A stretch of 64,000 nt of DNA, from assembly GCF_001659785.1 (NCBI RefSeq), contig NZ_CP015961.1, positions 248,001-312,000 of the forward strand, in the 5' to 3' direction. Shown piece after piece: positions 23,648 through 32,355 of this stretch. A model generated the notes under the pieces. It saw only the letters and a program-made list of their open reading frames with translations. It searched no databases and had not been told where the DNA came from. Every line of letters begins with the position of its first letter. Position 1 is the first letter of the stretch. Origin of the DNA: Dietzia timorensis. GTDB lineage: Bacteria; Actinomycetota; Actinomycetes; Mycobacteriales; Mycobacteriaceae. The position numbers and the translations under genes were made by a program.

Positions 23648-26600
23648 TCAGCCGACCATTTCGCCCGGCGACCACAGGCCGGAACGCAGGCTCTGGCTGC
23701 GGTCGATCTGCGCGGGCACGGCATTCGGATCGAGTGGGTCGAGCCGTTGCAACGAGCCCCAGTCCCGTCCCCAATCGTGGTTGAGATACGTGGGGATGGT
23801 GACCGGCTTGGTGGTCTGCTCGATCCACAGCAGCGGGCCGCCGGCTTTCGCCGACTGCCACCAGTTCGCCATGGTCGAGGACTCGCGATCGGCGAGAATG
23901 CGGTAGCGCGGGATCTCGGCGATGCCGTCGTTGTGTACGAACGGGCGCTGGCACGGGAAGGCGAGCGCCACGATCCAGTCGGCGAGCACCGGGGTATCGC
24001 TGCCGACGATGTCCTGCAGGGTGCGCAGCGTCGGGTTTCGTGGCGGCGTGACCGCCATCCACCAATCGGGAGCGAGGTTGTTGTCGCGGGCGACGATGCG
24101 CACGACCTCGGCGTCGTCGGGAATCGACTCGAGAGGTACGCGCAGGTTGCGCCACGTCGGAGCCGGTCCGACGTCGATGAGCGGTAGCGAACCCTCGACT
24201 TCGAAGTTGGTCGGTCCCTCCGTTCCGACCTGCCCGGCGCGGCCGTACTGCACCTCGAGGTCACCTGCGGAGATCCAGCCGGCTGCCGCGACGACGAGAA
24301 GCGGGCGCAGGGGCGTGCGGCCGGGGAGTTCGTACCAGCCCGATTGGAGCCTTGCCTGCGACTGCGGACCGCGACGGTAGGAGCCGAGGACGGGAGTCTC
24401 GTCCGGATCGAGGTCGAAAGGCAGCGAGGCGGTGGAACCGTTGATCGTTTCCTCGCCCTGGCCGCCGGTCGTGCCCGCATCGACCCCGGGATCGCCGGTG
24501 GCGTCGGCTTCGAATCCACCAAGCGTAGAGCCCGAGTCGGTGTCGGTGGTGTCCACGGGGATCTCCTCGGGGATGCCGTTCGGGGCGAAGCCCGTCCGCT
24601 CGCCGGCGCCGAGGGAATTCGCCACCGAGGTGCCGACGGGCTGCAACACGCCGTCGTTCGAGTTCTCTTCGACGAGCACGGCGTCTGCGAGGGAGCACGG
24701 ATTGCCCACGAGTGCCCGTGCATTGGAGCGGCCGACGGTGTAGCCGGGCGAGCGGTCGAACACGGCGACGAGCGCGGAGGCGAGGTTGGTGGCGACGAGG
24801 AGGAACGCGATCGCGGTGAACGCCGTCGCGGGGATGCCCATCCGCCGCGGGTGCGCGCGGTCGAGTGCGTTCTTCTCCGCGCCTTCGTCGGGCTGCGCGT
24901 CCGTCTTCGCGGCGGTGGAGCCGTCCGGCATGGCGACGCCGAACCACGCGGCGATCCGGCGTGCGAACCCGGGCAGGTGCAGCCACGTCGGCTTCTTCGT
25001 CGGGCGCATCCATGCGGGCCATGACTCCCGCGGCGGCAGGATCCCTGTGTGCGTGAGCAGCGCCATGATCAGGCAGATCAGCGTGATACCGAATGCGAGA
25101 TAGTTGATCTGCACTCCGCCGATCGCGGGGAAGGACTCGCCGAACGGCATGCCGTAATTCGAGACGTACCACCACACGTTGTCCGTCGCGGTCGCAAGAG
25201 CTGTGACGGCGGAGATCGCGGCACCCACGAGCCATGCGTTGCGCGCCCCTCCGACGACCTTCGGCCGCAGCGACAGTACGGCGGCGACGGCCACGGCCGC
25301 GCCGATGCCCGCGAAGATGCCGAAATGGTGCGTCCACTTGGTCGGGGTGAACGCGAGCATGCCGAGCGAGCCGAGGACGATGCCGACGAGGCGGCGCGCA
25401 GGTCCCGCGGCGACTTCGGGGATCCGGCGGTGGCGCAGGAGTGCGAGCCCGACGATGCCGACCGACAGCAGCATGAGCAGCATGGGGAAGCGCCGCGACA
25501 TGCCGCCGTCCTCGCCCACCGAGAGCAGCGACACCCAGCGTTCCTTCTCGCCGTACCAGGGCAGCGAGGGGCCGAGCTCGGTGCGGATCCGCGAGGCGGT
25601 CGCGACCGAGGCGAGGGTCTGGTCCGCGAACACCGTGAACAGGAGTAGGAACCCGGCGGCGAAGAACGGGCCGAGGACGGGCGCCCAGCCGAACGTCGCG
25701 GCGCGCTCGCGCATCGTCTTGAACACGATGCGGGTGCCGGCGAGGAGGATGGCGACACAGATGAGCGCCGTGGGCCCGGTGCCGATGGAGAACGCGGCGA
25801 CGACCACCGCGAGATAGGCGGGTAATAGGCGTCTGGTCGCGATCGACCGCTCGATGAGGATGAACGTGACGAGCGCGCCGAGCGCGATGACGGGCTCGGG
25901 GCGCAGACCGTTGTTGAACGCCATCCAGAATGCGAGGAACACCGCCGCGCCCGCCCACTCGGGCACAGGCCACGTGCGGGCAAGGCGGCCGAAACGCGGG
26001 ATCACCTCGCGGGTGAGGATCCACCATGTCGCCAGCCCGCACAGCAGCGTGGGCAGCCGCATCCACACGCTCGCGGTGGACACGTGTGTCATCAGCTTGA
26101 GGATTTCGTAGTACCAGCCGACCGGGGATTCGGGCGAGCCGAGCCAGCGGAAATAGTTCGCCATGTAGCCGCTCGGCCCGGCGCTTCGCGCCATGGTGAG
26201 CAGATAGCCGTCGTCCGAGGTATTCGCGCCGACGAGATGCCAGATACCTAGCACGCCGGCGACGATTCCGTCGAGCGGGGTGATGCCACGCCGCTGTCGC
26301 GGCATGATGCGCACGTGGTGGCGGCCGTCCTGGAGATCCAATTGGCGCAGGTAGTAGAGGGAACCGATCGTTGCGGCGACGCCCACGATCATCGCCAGCA
26401 GCTTGATGAAGGTGGGGGAGGACGAGTACCTCGAGTCGACGGTGACGTGCGCCGTCATGCTCGATAAGCCTTCGGGAGCGGTCGAGGGCGTCAGGTCGGT
26501 GAACAGGCCGACGACCTGCGGTCGCATGTCCCCGCCGAAGCGGCCCGTGATCGGCTCGCCCGCCGATTCCCCGGAGGTGGACGTGGCCTCGCCCGCATCG

Positions 26601-27088
26601 CCGACGACGCCGTCGGGGGTTGCGGATATGTGTACGGTGTCGCAGGACTCGGAGCGCAGCGCGTCGACGGGCACCGAGAGAAGTGTGAGGTTGCGGACGA
26701 TGACCTCGAGACTCGATTGGCCGTCCGCATTGCGGCCGCGCACGACCATGAGTCCGTCCGCGGAGCGGCCCGGGGAGGACTCGGGCAATGTCGAGAGCAG
26801 GACCGTGTCCTCATCGGCCTCCGCGGCCGCGGCGCAGGGAATGTGGATGTCGAGATCGAGCGCGCGACCGGAGACCAGCGGCGCGGTGACTGAAGTGAAG
26901 TCCTCGCCTGGCGCCCAGTTGATCTCCGCGTTGTTCTGGTGCACCGGCAGCAGGCCGGAGATGAGCGCGAGGCCGGCGCCGAGGAAACCGAGCACTGCCG
27001 CGAGGACGCGCGCGTTGTACCAGCGCCCGCGTGGTGCGGTGCTGGTGGAGCGGGTTTCCGAGTCCTCGGAGCTGGCGGTGGAGCTCAT
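23648..27088 (-). CDS. Arabinosyltransferase of the Emb family (copy 2, EmbC-like position)
   Basis: This 1146-residue paralogue of emb1 has the same architecture: TM1 near residues 28-48, an extracytoplasmic domain, the motif GANTSDDGYLLTMARSAG (Met299 at the ethambutol-linked position), a polytopic core, and a C-terminal lectin-like region with GWYELPGRTPLR and LNHDWGRDWGS. It begins 47 bases after aftA on the same strand, the aftA-emb order of mycobacteria, where embC follows aftA. The name EmbC is therefore a synteny-based guess. The ATG at 27088 is preferred over the TTG two codons earlier. A cytosolic insertion of about 40 residues (MPDGSTAAKTDAQPDEGAEK region) is absent from copy 1. 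Confidence 0.9.
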   Translation of the reverse strand: MSSTASSEDSETRSTSTAPRGRWYNARVLAAVLGFLGAGLALISGLLPVHQNNAEINWAPGEDFTSVTAPLVSGRALDLDIHIPCAAAAEADEDTVLLSTLPESSPGRSADGLMVVRGRNADGQSSLEVIVRNLTLLSVPVDALRSESCDTVHISATPDGVVGDAGEATSTSGESAGEPITGRFGGDMRPQVVGLFTDLTPSTAPEGLSSMTAHVTVDSRYSSSPTFIKLLAMIVGVAATIGSLYYLRQLDLQDGRHHVRIMPRQRRGITPLDGIVAGVLGIWHLVGANTSDDGYLLTMARSAGPSGYMANYFRWLGSPESPVGWYYEILKLMTHVSTASVWMRLPTLLCGLATWWILTREVIPRFGRLARTWPVPEWAGAAVFLAFWMAFNNGLRPEPVIALGALVTFILIERSIATRRLLPAYLAVVVAAFSIGTGPTALICVAILLAGTRIVFKTMRERAATFGWAPVLGPFFAAGFLLLFTVFADQTLASVATASRIRTELGPSLPWYGEKERWVSLLSVGEDGGMSRRFPMLLMLLSVGIVGLALLRHRRIPEVAAGPARRLVGIVLGSLGMLAFTPTKWTHHFGIFAGIGAAVAVAAVLSLRPKVVGGARNAWLVGAAISAVTALATATDNVWWYVSNYGMPFGESFPAIGGVQINYLAFGITLICLIMALLTHTGILPPRESWPAWMRPTKKPTWLHLPGFARRIAAWFGVAMPDGSTAAKTDAQPDEGAEKNALDRAHPRRMGIPATAFTAIAFLLVATNLASALVAVFDRSPGYTVGRSNARALVGNPCSLADAVLVEENSNDGVLQPVGTSVANSLGAGERTGFAPNGIPEEIPVDTTDTDSGSTLGGFEADATGDPGVDAGTTGGQGEETINGSTASLPFDLDPDETPVLGSYRRGPQSQARLQSGWYELPGRTPLRPLLVVAAAGWISAGDLEVQYGRAGQVGTEGPTNFEVEGSLPLIDVGPAPTWRNLRVPLESIPDDAEVVRIVARDNNLAPDWWMAVTPPRNPTLRTLQDIVGSDTPVLADWIVALAFPCQRPFVHNDGIAEIPRYRILADRESSTMANWWQSAKAGGPLLWIEQTTKPVTIPTYLNHDWGRDWGSLQRLDPLDPNAVPAQIDRSQSLRSGLWSPGEMVG

Positions 27089-27135
27089 TGGCAAAATCTA
27101 TCTCACTTTGCTGCGCGGCCTGCCGTTTTGGGCAG

Positions 27136-29148
27136 CTAGTTCACTTCGATCACCGTAAATGGGCCGATATCGGTCGTGGTGAACTGGTCGCCGTCGACAG
27201 CCTCGGCTTCGATGGTCACCGTAAAGAACTCTACGTTCGGATCGCTCGGGAAGACATCGCGCGAGAGTCGCAGGGTGTAATCGTTGCCCTTGCGTTCGGC
27301 GACGAGCGCGTCCGGCGCGCGCCACTCGGTGTCGGTGATCGCCGCGTGGAGCTCTTCCGGCGTCTCGGCATCCGCCCACGATTCGATGACGGCAGAGCGC
27401 TCGCCGAAGTGGGCGAGAGGGTTCGCGTAGTGCGTCGTCACCGCCTGGTAGGCGAGGTAGTCGGTGACGGCGAAGAAGCCGGGCGCCCCCGATTCGACGA
27501 CGATGTCCTCGGGCGCTTGGCCGAGCTCGCTCTGCAGGAATTCGTCGATCTCGGGGTAGTAGCGGGCCTTGTCGGCATCTTGGCGGTCGCCGCGCTCGCC
27601 ATTTCCGTCGGTGTCCTCGTAGGCGTGGGTGAGCTCGGGTTCGAGCTGGGTGGGGATGTGTTGGGCGTAGGCGACGGCGCCGATCGCGGAGACGGCCGCG
27701 AGCGCCGCGACGGCGCGGACTCCGGGGGTGGAACCGATGCGGAGCTTCGAAAGCGCGCCGGCCAGCTCGAACGCGCCGAAGACGCCGGCCACCGCAAGCA
27801 GCATCGAGATGATCAGGTCCATGCGGAAGCTGAGCAGTGTGGTGCCGACGACGGAGGCGAGCAGCGAGAGGCCGACCCACGCATAGGCGCCGGCGAGGCC
27901 GAGCCCGAGGGCTGCGGCGCGGCGGGAGGTGCCCGCGCGCAGCGCAAGCCACACGACCCCCGCGAGGCACAGCAGGCCGGCGGGATCGGTGTCGAGCATG
28001 GGCAGCGGGAATTGTGCGCCCTCGGGCGGCAGGTAGTGGTTCGCCAGGCCGGAAGCGGCCGTCGATCCGGTGAGTGCGGCCCACAGATACGGCGCCCACG
28101 CGAGTAGCGCGACGATCATCGAGCCGACTCCGATGATGACGAGGCGCACGATGGGAAGGCCGGCGCCGTAGCCGCGAGGGGTGCGCCCCCAGCGCGCGAG
28201 ACCAGCGCTGACGAGCGCCATGAGCACCACCGTGAGCGCGGCCCAACCGGTGTAGAGGGTGTAGAAGCACGCGGAGATGCCGAGGAACACCAGCGTTGCG
28301 GCGACGGCGAAGCGCCCCGCGCCTCCGGCGTCATGGGTGGGGGCTTGTGCGCCGGAGGCGCTGCGCGCTCCCTGTGTAGGAGCGACGGCGTGCCAGGCGA
28401 GCAGAAGCATCGGCGGCGCGAGCAGCGCGACGACGGCGCCGTACGGCTCGTGGGAGCCGTGCGTGAGCATGATCAGCGTGGTGACGGTTGCCGCGGCCGC
28501 GCCGATGTCGGTGCGCAACAGCCGCGTCCACAGGACCATCGCGAGCGCCGCGGCCACCGCGAGCGAGACGATCGCCCACGGCTTGTACGCCTCCCAGCCG
28601 TCCATGCCGAGCACGTTCGCGAAGCGCCCGCCGAGCCAGAACCAGCCCGAGGGGTAGAACGACGGCATGTCCGCATACGCCATGTCGGGCAGGCCGGCGC
28701 TCGTCGCCGAGCGGCCGAGGAATTGCGAGCGAAACTCCTGGTCGACGCTCACGCCCATGAGGTAGAGGCGCGTCGCGGACAGCGGGATCGCGAGCGTCGC
28801 GGCCACCAGGAGCGCATTGGCGGCGGGCAGGAGCAGCTTGCCCACTCGTGTTGACGCCGCCGGTCCCATTTTTCCCAGCGCCGTGCCGCTCTCGCCCCTG
28901 CGCGCGAGCCATGCGCCGGCCACGATCGCCGCGAGGGCCGCTACCTGCGCGACGACGGTGATCGCGAACAAGACGTTGGAGCTCGTGAACGCGGGGAAAT
29001 CGACTCGGCCGAACACGAAGATCACGGCGAGTGCGATGATCGCCGCTACGACGACAGAGGCGACGGCGAGGGCCGCGGGCGCGAGGAGGCGGCTTCGCAC
29101 GGCGGGCGTGCTCGCGGGCGTGGGGGTGGGAGTCTTGCGGGAAGTCAC
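27136..29148 (-). CDS. aftA: Galactan 5-O-arabinofuranosyltransferase AftA
   Basis: AftA adds the first arabinofuranose to the galactan chain, using decaprenyl-phosphoryl-arabinose, at the outer face of the membrane. The 670-residue product has about 11-13 predicted membrane helices, the periplasmic acceptor-side motif YADMPSFYPSGWFWLGGR (about residues 155-172) and a soluble C-terminal domain (about 490-670), as in mycobacterial AftA (643 residues). The GTG at 29148 is chosen because longer in-frame sequence overlaps the tetR gene and reads as low-complexity noise. emb2 follows 47 bases downstream, forming an arabinan operon. Confidence 0.88.
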   Translation of the reverse strand: MTSRKTPTPTPASTPAVRSRLLAPAALAVASVVVAAIIALAVIFVFGRVDFPAFTSSNVLFAITVVAQVAALAAIVAGAWLARRGESGTALGKMGPAASTRVGKLLLPAANALLVAATLAIPLSATRLYLMGVSVDQEFRSQFLGRSATSAGLPDMAYADMPSFYPSGWFWLGGRFANVLGMDGWEAYKPWAIVSLAVAAALAMVLWTRLLRTDIGAAAATVTTLIMLTHGSHEPYGAVVALLAPPMLLLAWHAVAPTQGARSASGAQAPTHDAGGAGRFAVAATLVFLGISACFYTLYTGWAALTVVLMALVSAGLARWGRTPRGYGAGLPIVRLVIIGVGSMIVALLAWAPYLWAALTGSTAASGLANHYLPPEGAQFPLPMLDTDPAGLLCLAGVVWLALRAGTSRRAAALGLGLAGAYAWVGLSLLASVVGTTLLSFRMDLIISMLLAVAGVFGAFELAGALSKLRIGSTPGVRAVAALAAVSAIGAVAYAQHIPTQLEPELTHAYEDTDGNGERGDRQDADKARYYPEIDEFLQSELGQAPEDIVVESGAPGFFAVTDYLAYQAVTTHYANPLAHFGERSAVIESWADAETPEELHAAITDTEWRAPDALVAERKGNDYTLRLSRDVFPSDPNVEFFTVTIEAEAVDGDQFTTTDIGPFTVIEVN

Positions 29149-29251
29149 ACAGTAGAACCTATCGGTTGAGGTGTCGGACACGCGCGAAGCGACGGTATTA
29201 CGAGCAATTTGGCGGGCCGCAGCAGTGTGCCGGGCCGTTCCACGCAGAGGT

Positions 29252-29866
29252 CTACGCCTGCTCGTTCGCAGCGCGTGTGGGCTCGGACGCCGCCGCGTCG
29301 AGGAGGATGGCCGCCGCGGTCCGGGACTGGGCGACCGCCTCGGTGATATCGGAAATCGAGCGGAGGACCGTGGCTCCCTCGAGGAGGCACACAAGTTGAG
29401 TGGCAACGGCATCGGGCTGGGCGTACCCCTGCGCTTCTGCGAGTTCGACGAACAGTCGCAGAATCCAACGCTTTTCCGCCCGGATCACGGCGTGTGCCGG
29501 ATGGTCGGGGACGGCGAGTAGCTCCCCGTGAGCGTGGACGAATGCGCAGCCTTTGGGACTGCGCTTTCGCATCCACGTATCGAGCGCGTCGAACACCGCG
29601 AGGATTCTGTCCGTGCCCGTGTGTTTTTCGATTTCCTTGCGCAACCACGCGTAGTAATCGTGGTCCCGTTCGGTCAGGTATTCGGCGACGAGGTTCGCCT
29701 TGGAGCCGTACTGGTCGTAGAGCGTTTTCTTCGTGACGCCGGCGCGTTCGGCGATGGCATCGACGCCCACGGCGTTGATGCCCTTCTCGTAGAACAACCA
29801 CGCAGCGGACTCGAGAACGGCCTGCGCGGCCGGAGTTCTGGAAGGGTCTTGCTTTTTCCTAACCAT
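29252..29866 (-). CDS. TetR/AcrR family regulator, palindrome-associated
   Basis: The 204-residue protein has a TetR helix-turn-helix (about residues 10-60: YEKGINAVGVDAIAERAG, VTKKTLYDQYGSKANLVAEYL) and an alpha-helical C-terminal effector domain of the TetR_C_33-like type (SPKGCAFVHAHGEL). The ATG at 29866 is chosen: seven bases upstream lies TATACT, so transcription probably starts at the ATG itself (leaderless). The 20-base perfect palindrome at 29884-29903 overlaps the expected -35 region and is its likely operator. It is transcribed away from a small open reading frame at 30067 and toward aftA, with a gap of about 100 bases; a link to aftA is not evident. Confidence 0.85.
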   Translation of the reverse strand: MVRKKQDPSRTPAAQAVLESAAWLFYEKGINAVGVDAIAERAGVTKKTLYDQYGSKANLVAEYLTERDHDYYAWLRKEIEKHTGTDRILAVFDALDTWMRKRSPKGCAFVHAHGELLAVPDHPAHAVIRAEKRWILRLFVELAEAQGYAQPDAVATQLVCLLEGATVLRSISDITEAVAQSRTAAAILLDAAASEPTRAANEQA

Positions 29867-29873
29867 ACAGGTC

Positions 29874-29903
29874 AGTATAGAGGTGTAAACCGATCGGTTT
29901 ACA
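29874..29903 (-). promoter_or_regulatory. Palindromic operator and -10 of the tetR gene
   Basis: TGTAAACCGATCGGTTTACA at 29884-29903 is a perfect 20-base palindrome. On the minus strand TATACT (29879-29874) lies just downstream, seven bases before the ATG. Repressor bound at the palindrome would cover the -35 and spacer. Confidence 0.8.
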
Positions 29904-30066
29904 AAGCTGTTCATCAGTTGTCCGAACTGGCTCGTCACGAGCATGTTCGGCCGGACCGCATCGCCGAAGCCGCGGCGGTGCGCAGGCGGACAACCGGAGC
30001 GTCCCGGTTGTCATTCGGTGGGGCGTGGACTATCCGTCCCGCCGGCGTTCAGAAAGGGAGATCACG

Positions 30067-30219
30067 ATGCTCAAGGCAACGTGGAACGTCATCATGGAAG
30101 CTGTCCGGGGAATCGACATGGCTCACGCGATCTTCCATCGCGCCGAGGCCAGCCCACGCACCTCCGCAGCGGTGCGGACGTCCGAAGAAGGTGGAGCACG
30201 GCCTGCGGCGATCGCCTAA
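30067..30219 (+). CDS. Possible small protein, 50 residues
   Basis: A 50-codon frame starts with ATG nine bases after a clear RBS (AAAGGGAG). The product (begins MLKATWNVIMEAVRGIDMAH) has an amphipathic N-terminal half with several aromatic and Met residues and a low-complexity C-terminus. No family is recognised. It diverges from the TetR gene and could be the second target of the palindromic operator at 29884. Support is limited to the RBS, position and plausible composition. Confidence 0.4.
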   Translation: MLKATWNVIMEAVRGIDMAHAIFHRAEASPRTSAAVRTSEEGGARPAAIA

Positions 30220-30521
30220 TTCCGCTTCCGAGGGGCGCGAAGAGGTCACGCCCCTAGGGGGTCATTAGGTCCGAGTTCGATCCGGGTACGACACCGGTGT
30301 GGGCCGGGGCCTTCTGCGGTGATTGCAATTCACTGCGCTTGGGCGGAAAACCATAGGCAGGCCTACGTGTTTCCCGCCGCGCGCGGTGTTTCGTCGGGCG
30401 GACTGCACATTTCCGGCGGATGTCATAGGAATTAGGCAGGATCGGACAAAAGCGTACATCCCGGAGGCCCGAGAATGGTGCCAGATCGACTTGTCGAAAT
30501 TCGCACCAGAAAGGCCCCGTG
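30220..30521. other. Intergenic region without a recognised gene
   Basis: About 300 bases. A short GC hairpin (GGGGCG ... CGCCCC, about 30233-30254) may terminate the small ORF. The stretch around 30270-30290 with a GTTCGAT core looks T-loop-like, but no tRNA folds around it. Nothing else was recognised; the promoter of the ABM gene should lie near the right end. Confidence 0.4.
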
Positions 30522-30791
30522 ATGATCATCGTTGCCGGCCACATCACCGTCGACCCCGCAGGCCGCGAGTCCTACCTCGCCGGCTGCGTCACCATCGTCG
30601 AGCAGGGCCGCGCCGCAGCGGGCTGCCTCGACTTCGCGCTCTCCGCCGACATCGTCGACCCTGCGCGTATCAACATCTACGAGCGCTGGGACAACTGGGA
30701 CAACCTGCAGGCCTTCCGCGGCTCGGGCCCCGAAGACGACCAAAGCCAACACATTCTGACGGCGGACGTCGCCGAATTCGAGACCGCCTAG
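30522..30791 (+). CDS. ABM-domain (antibiotic biosynthesis monooxygenase-like) protein
   Basis: The 89-residue protein is a single dimeric alpha-beta-barrel ABM domain: IIVAGHITVDPAGRESYLAG at the N-terminus, the core RAAAGCLDFALSAD and the INIYERWDNWDNLQAF strand-helix unit. Members act as small cofactor-free monooxygenases or haem-degrading or detoxifying enzymes; substrate unknown. The ATG at 30522 with AGAAAGG seven bases upstream is preferred over the GTG one codon earlier. Its stop overlaps the stop of the convergent membrane protein gene (shared CTAG). Confidence 0.8.
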   Translation: MIIVAGHITVDPAGRESYLAGCVTIVEQGRAAAGCLDFALSADIVDPARINIYERWDNWDNLQAFRGSGPEDDQSQHILTADVAEFETA

Positions 30792-31411
30792 GAGCGAGTC
30801 CGGCGTCGACGAAATGCCGACCGAAAGCCGCCGGACACCGCGAATCCGAGCAGCATGAAGATCGGGATTCCGACAATGCCCGCCACGGTTCCGTACATGG
30901 CTCCCCAGAATGCGGCCGAGGGGAGACTGACGGCCAGTTCGAGCAGAGCCTCTTCACCTATCAGGCCGTTGGCGAACACCGCTACAAAGCCGTAGATGCA
31001 GAGGTAGTACCAGGTGAGCGGGCCGACGACCAAGGTCCACACGAGGGTCCGCGTTGAACTTGAGCGCTTCGGCCGTGCCGATTCCACCGCAGTCCGCCCC
31101 GCGAAACGCGCCCGCAACTTCGACAGCACCAGACTCAACAGCGCGGCCGGTGGGCCGTAGAAAATGGCGAACATCGTGCCATTCATCAGCGCCGACTGGG
31201 AATCACCCAAGCGCTCCCAGAACGAGATCGTATCCGGAAGTGATGTGAGGAGCAGAGCGTCTAGGAGTACGGACACGATCCACCACGCGCCGAGCCAGAA
31301 GATCATGCCGATCCCGGCGTGCGCGGGGGCTTCGCGGCCTCCTGCGGAAGGCGAACTCTGGGGTGCGACTACAAAATTCTCATCCGGGCCGTTCGCCATT
31401 GGTGTCTCCAT
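30788..31411 (-). CDS. Uncharacterised four-helix membrane protein
   Basis: The 207-residue product has a soluble Pro/Ser-rich N-terminus of about 30 residues and four predicted membrane helices (about residues 34-56, 74-97, 124-150 and 163-190), with an Arg-rich cytosolic loop and C-terminal tail (FRRRRTRS). No family is recognised. The ATG at 31411 is chosen over an upstream in-frame start because AAGTAGG lies just before it. No operon partner is apparent; it lies between ABM and dprE2. Confidence 0.6.
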   Translation of the reverse strand: METPMANGPDENFVVAPQSSPSAGGREAPAHAGIGMIFWLGAWWIVSVLLDALLLTSLPDTISFWERLGDSQSALMNGTMFAIFYGPPAALLSLVLSKLRARFAGRTAVESARPKRSSSTRTLVWTLVVGPLTWYYLCIYGFVAVFANGLIGEEALLELAVSLPSAAFWGAMYGTVAGIVGIPIFMLLGFAVSGGFRSAFRRRRTRS

Positions 31412-31516
31412 GCCTACTTCGCGTTTCCCATTGGGATTGCACCCCTGGGAGACGACAACACCCACCGAAGTTCCCGGAGCGGGGAAATACGGTGGGCGCG
31501 GTGGTACGCGAGATGC

Positions 31517-32287
31517 TTAGATCGGCAGCTTGTCGAAGATGGGGCGGGGGATCGAACGCAGCGCCATCATCACCAGCTGGAAGGCCGGCGGCGCCCAGAT
31601 CAGGTCCTTGCCCTTGTCGACGGCCTGCACGACGAGGCGCCCGACGTCTTCCTTGTTCACCGTCAGCGGGGCCTCGTCGACGCCGGCGGACATGCGCGTG
31701 CGCACCTGCCCCGGCCGAACGACGAGCACCTTCGCGCCGTACTCCTTGAGCGCCACACCGAGCTTGAGGTAGAAGCCGTCGAGCCCGGCCTTCGTCGAGC
31801 CGTAGACGAAGTTCGAGCGCCGCACGCGCTCACCGGCCGCCGAGGACATGGCCACGATCTGGCCGTACCCCTGCGCCTTGAACTTCTGCCCGAGCAGCAC
31901 GCCGACGGACACTGCCGCCGTGTAGTTGAGCTCGGCCGCCGTCACCGCGAGCTTCTGGTCCTGCCACAGCGTCTCGGCGTCCCCGAGCATGCCGAACGCG
32001 ACGATCGCGACATCGATATCGCCTCCCACGCCCGCCGCGAAGCACTTATCGATGACGTCGGAGTGGCTGTCGAAATCCAGGGCGTCGAAGTCGACGAGCT
32101 CGACATCGGTGGCGCCGGCCGCCTTCATCTGGGCGACGGCGTCCTCACGCAGCGGGTCGTTCGGCAGAGCGGCGAGCACGATCTTCATCGGGCCCTTCTG
32201 CAGGAATTCCTCGCAGATGGCGAGACCGATCTCGGAGGTACCACCGAGGACGAGGAGGGTTTGCGGGTTTCCGACGGCGTTGATCAC
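31517..32287 (-). CDS. dprE2: Decaprenylphosphoryl-2-keto-ribose reductase DprE2
   Basis: DprE2 reduces the 2-keto intermediate produced by DprE1 with NADH, completing the epimerisation of decaprenyl-phosphoryl-ribose to -arabinose, the only arabinose donor for the wall. The 256-residue SDR has the Rossmann motif [19 protein letters not shown] (about residues 10-29), NNAA-equivalent AFGMLG, Ser in MSSAAGERV and the active-site Tyr/Lys in [12 protein letters not shown]. It begins 68 bases after dprE1 on the same strand, the conserved pair order. The start is GTG. Confidence 0.93.
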   Translation of the reverse strand: MINAVGNPQTLLVLGGTSEIGLAICEEFLQKGPMKIVLAALPNDPLREDAVAQMKAAGATDVELVDFDALDFDSHSDVIDKCFAAGVGGDIDVAIVAFGMLGDAETLWQDQKLAVTAAELNYTAAVSVGVLLGQKFKAQGYGQIVAMSSAAGERVRRSNFVYGSTKAGLDGFYLKLGVALKEYGAKVLVVRPGQVRTRMSAGVDEAPLTVNKEDVGRLVVQAVDKGKDLIWAPPAFQLVMMALRSIPRPIFDKLPI

Positions 32288-32355
32288 GAAGCTTCACGTG
32301 CCTTTCGAATGGGGTGACGGCGTGGGTGCGGGCGGTGCGGGACGGGGCGAGCCGG

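Noticed and set aside
29149-29412. N-terminal extension of AftA of 88 residues
   Set aside because: It overlaps the well-supported tetR gene on the same strand and is low-complexity Arg/Ser/Pro sequence.
30262-30300. T-loop-like GTTCGAT sequence suggesting a tRNA
   Set aside because: No acceptor, D or anticodon stems can be formed around it.
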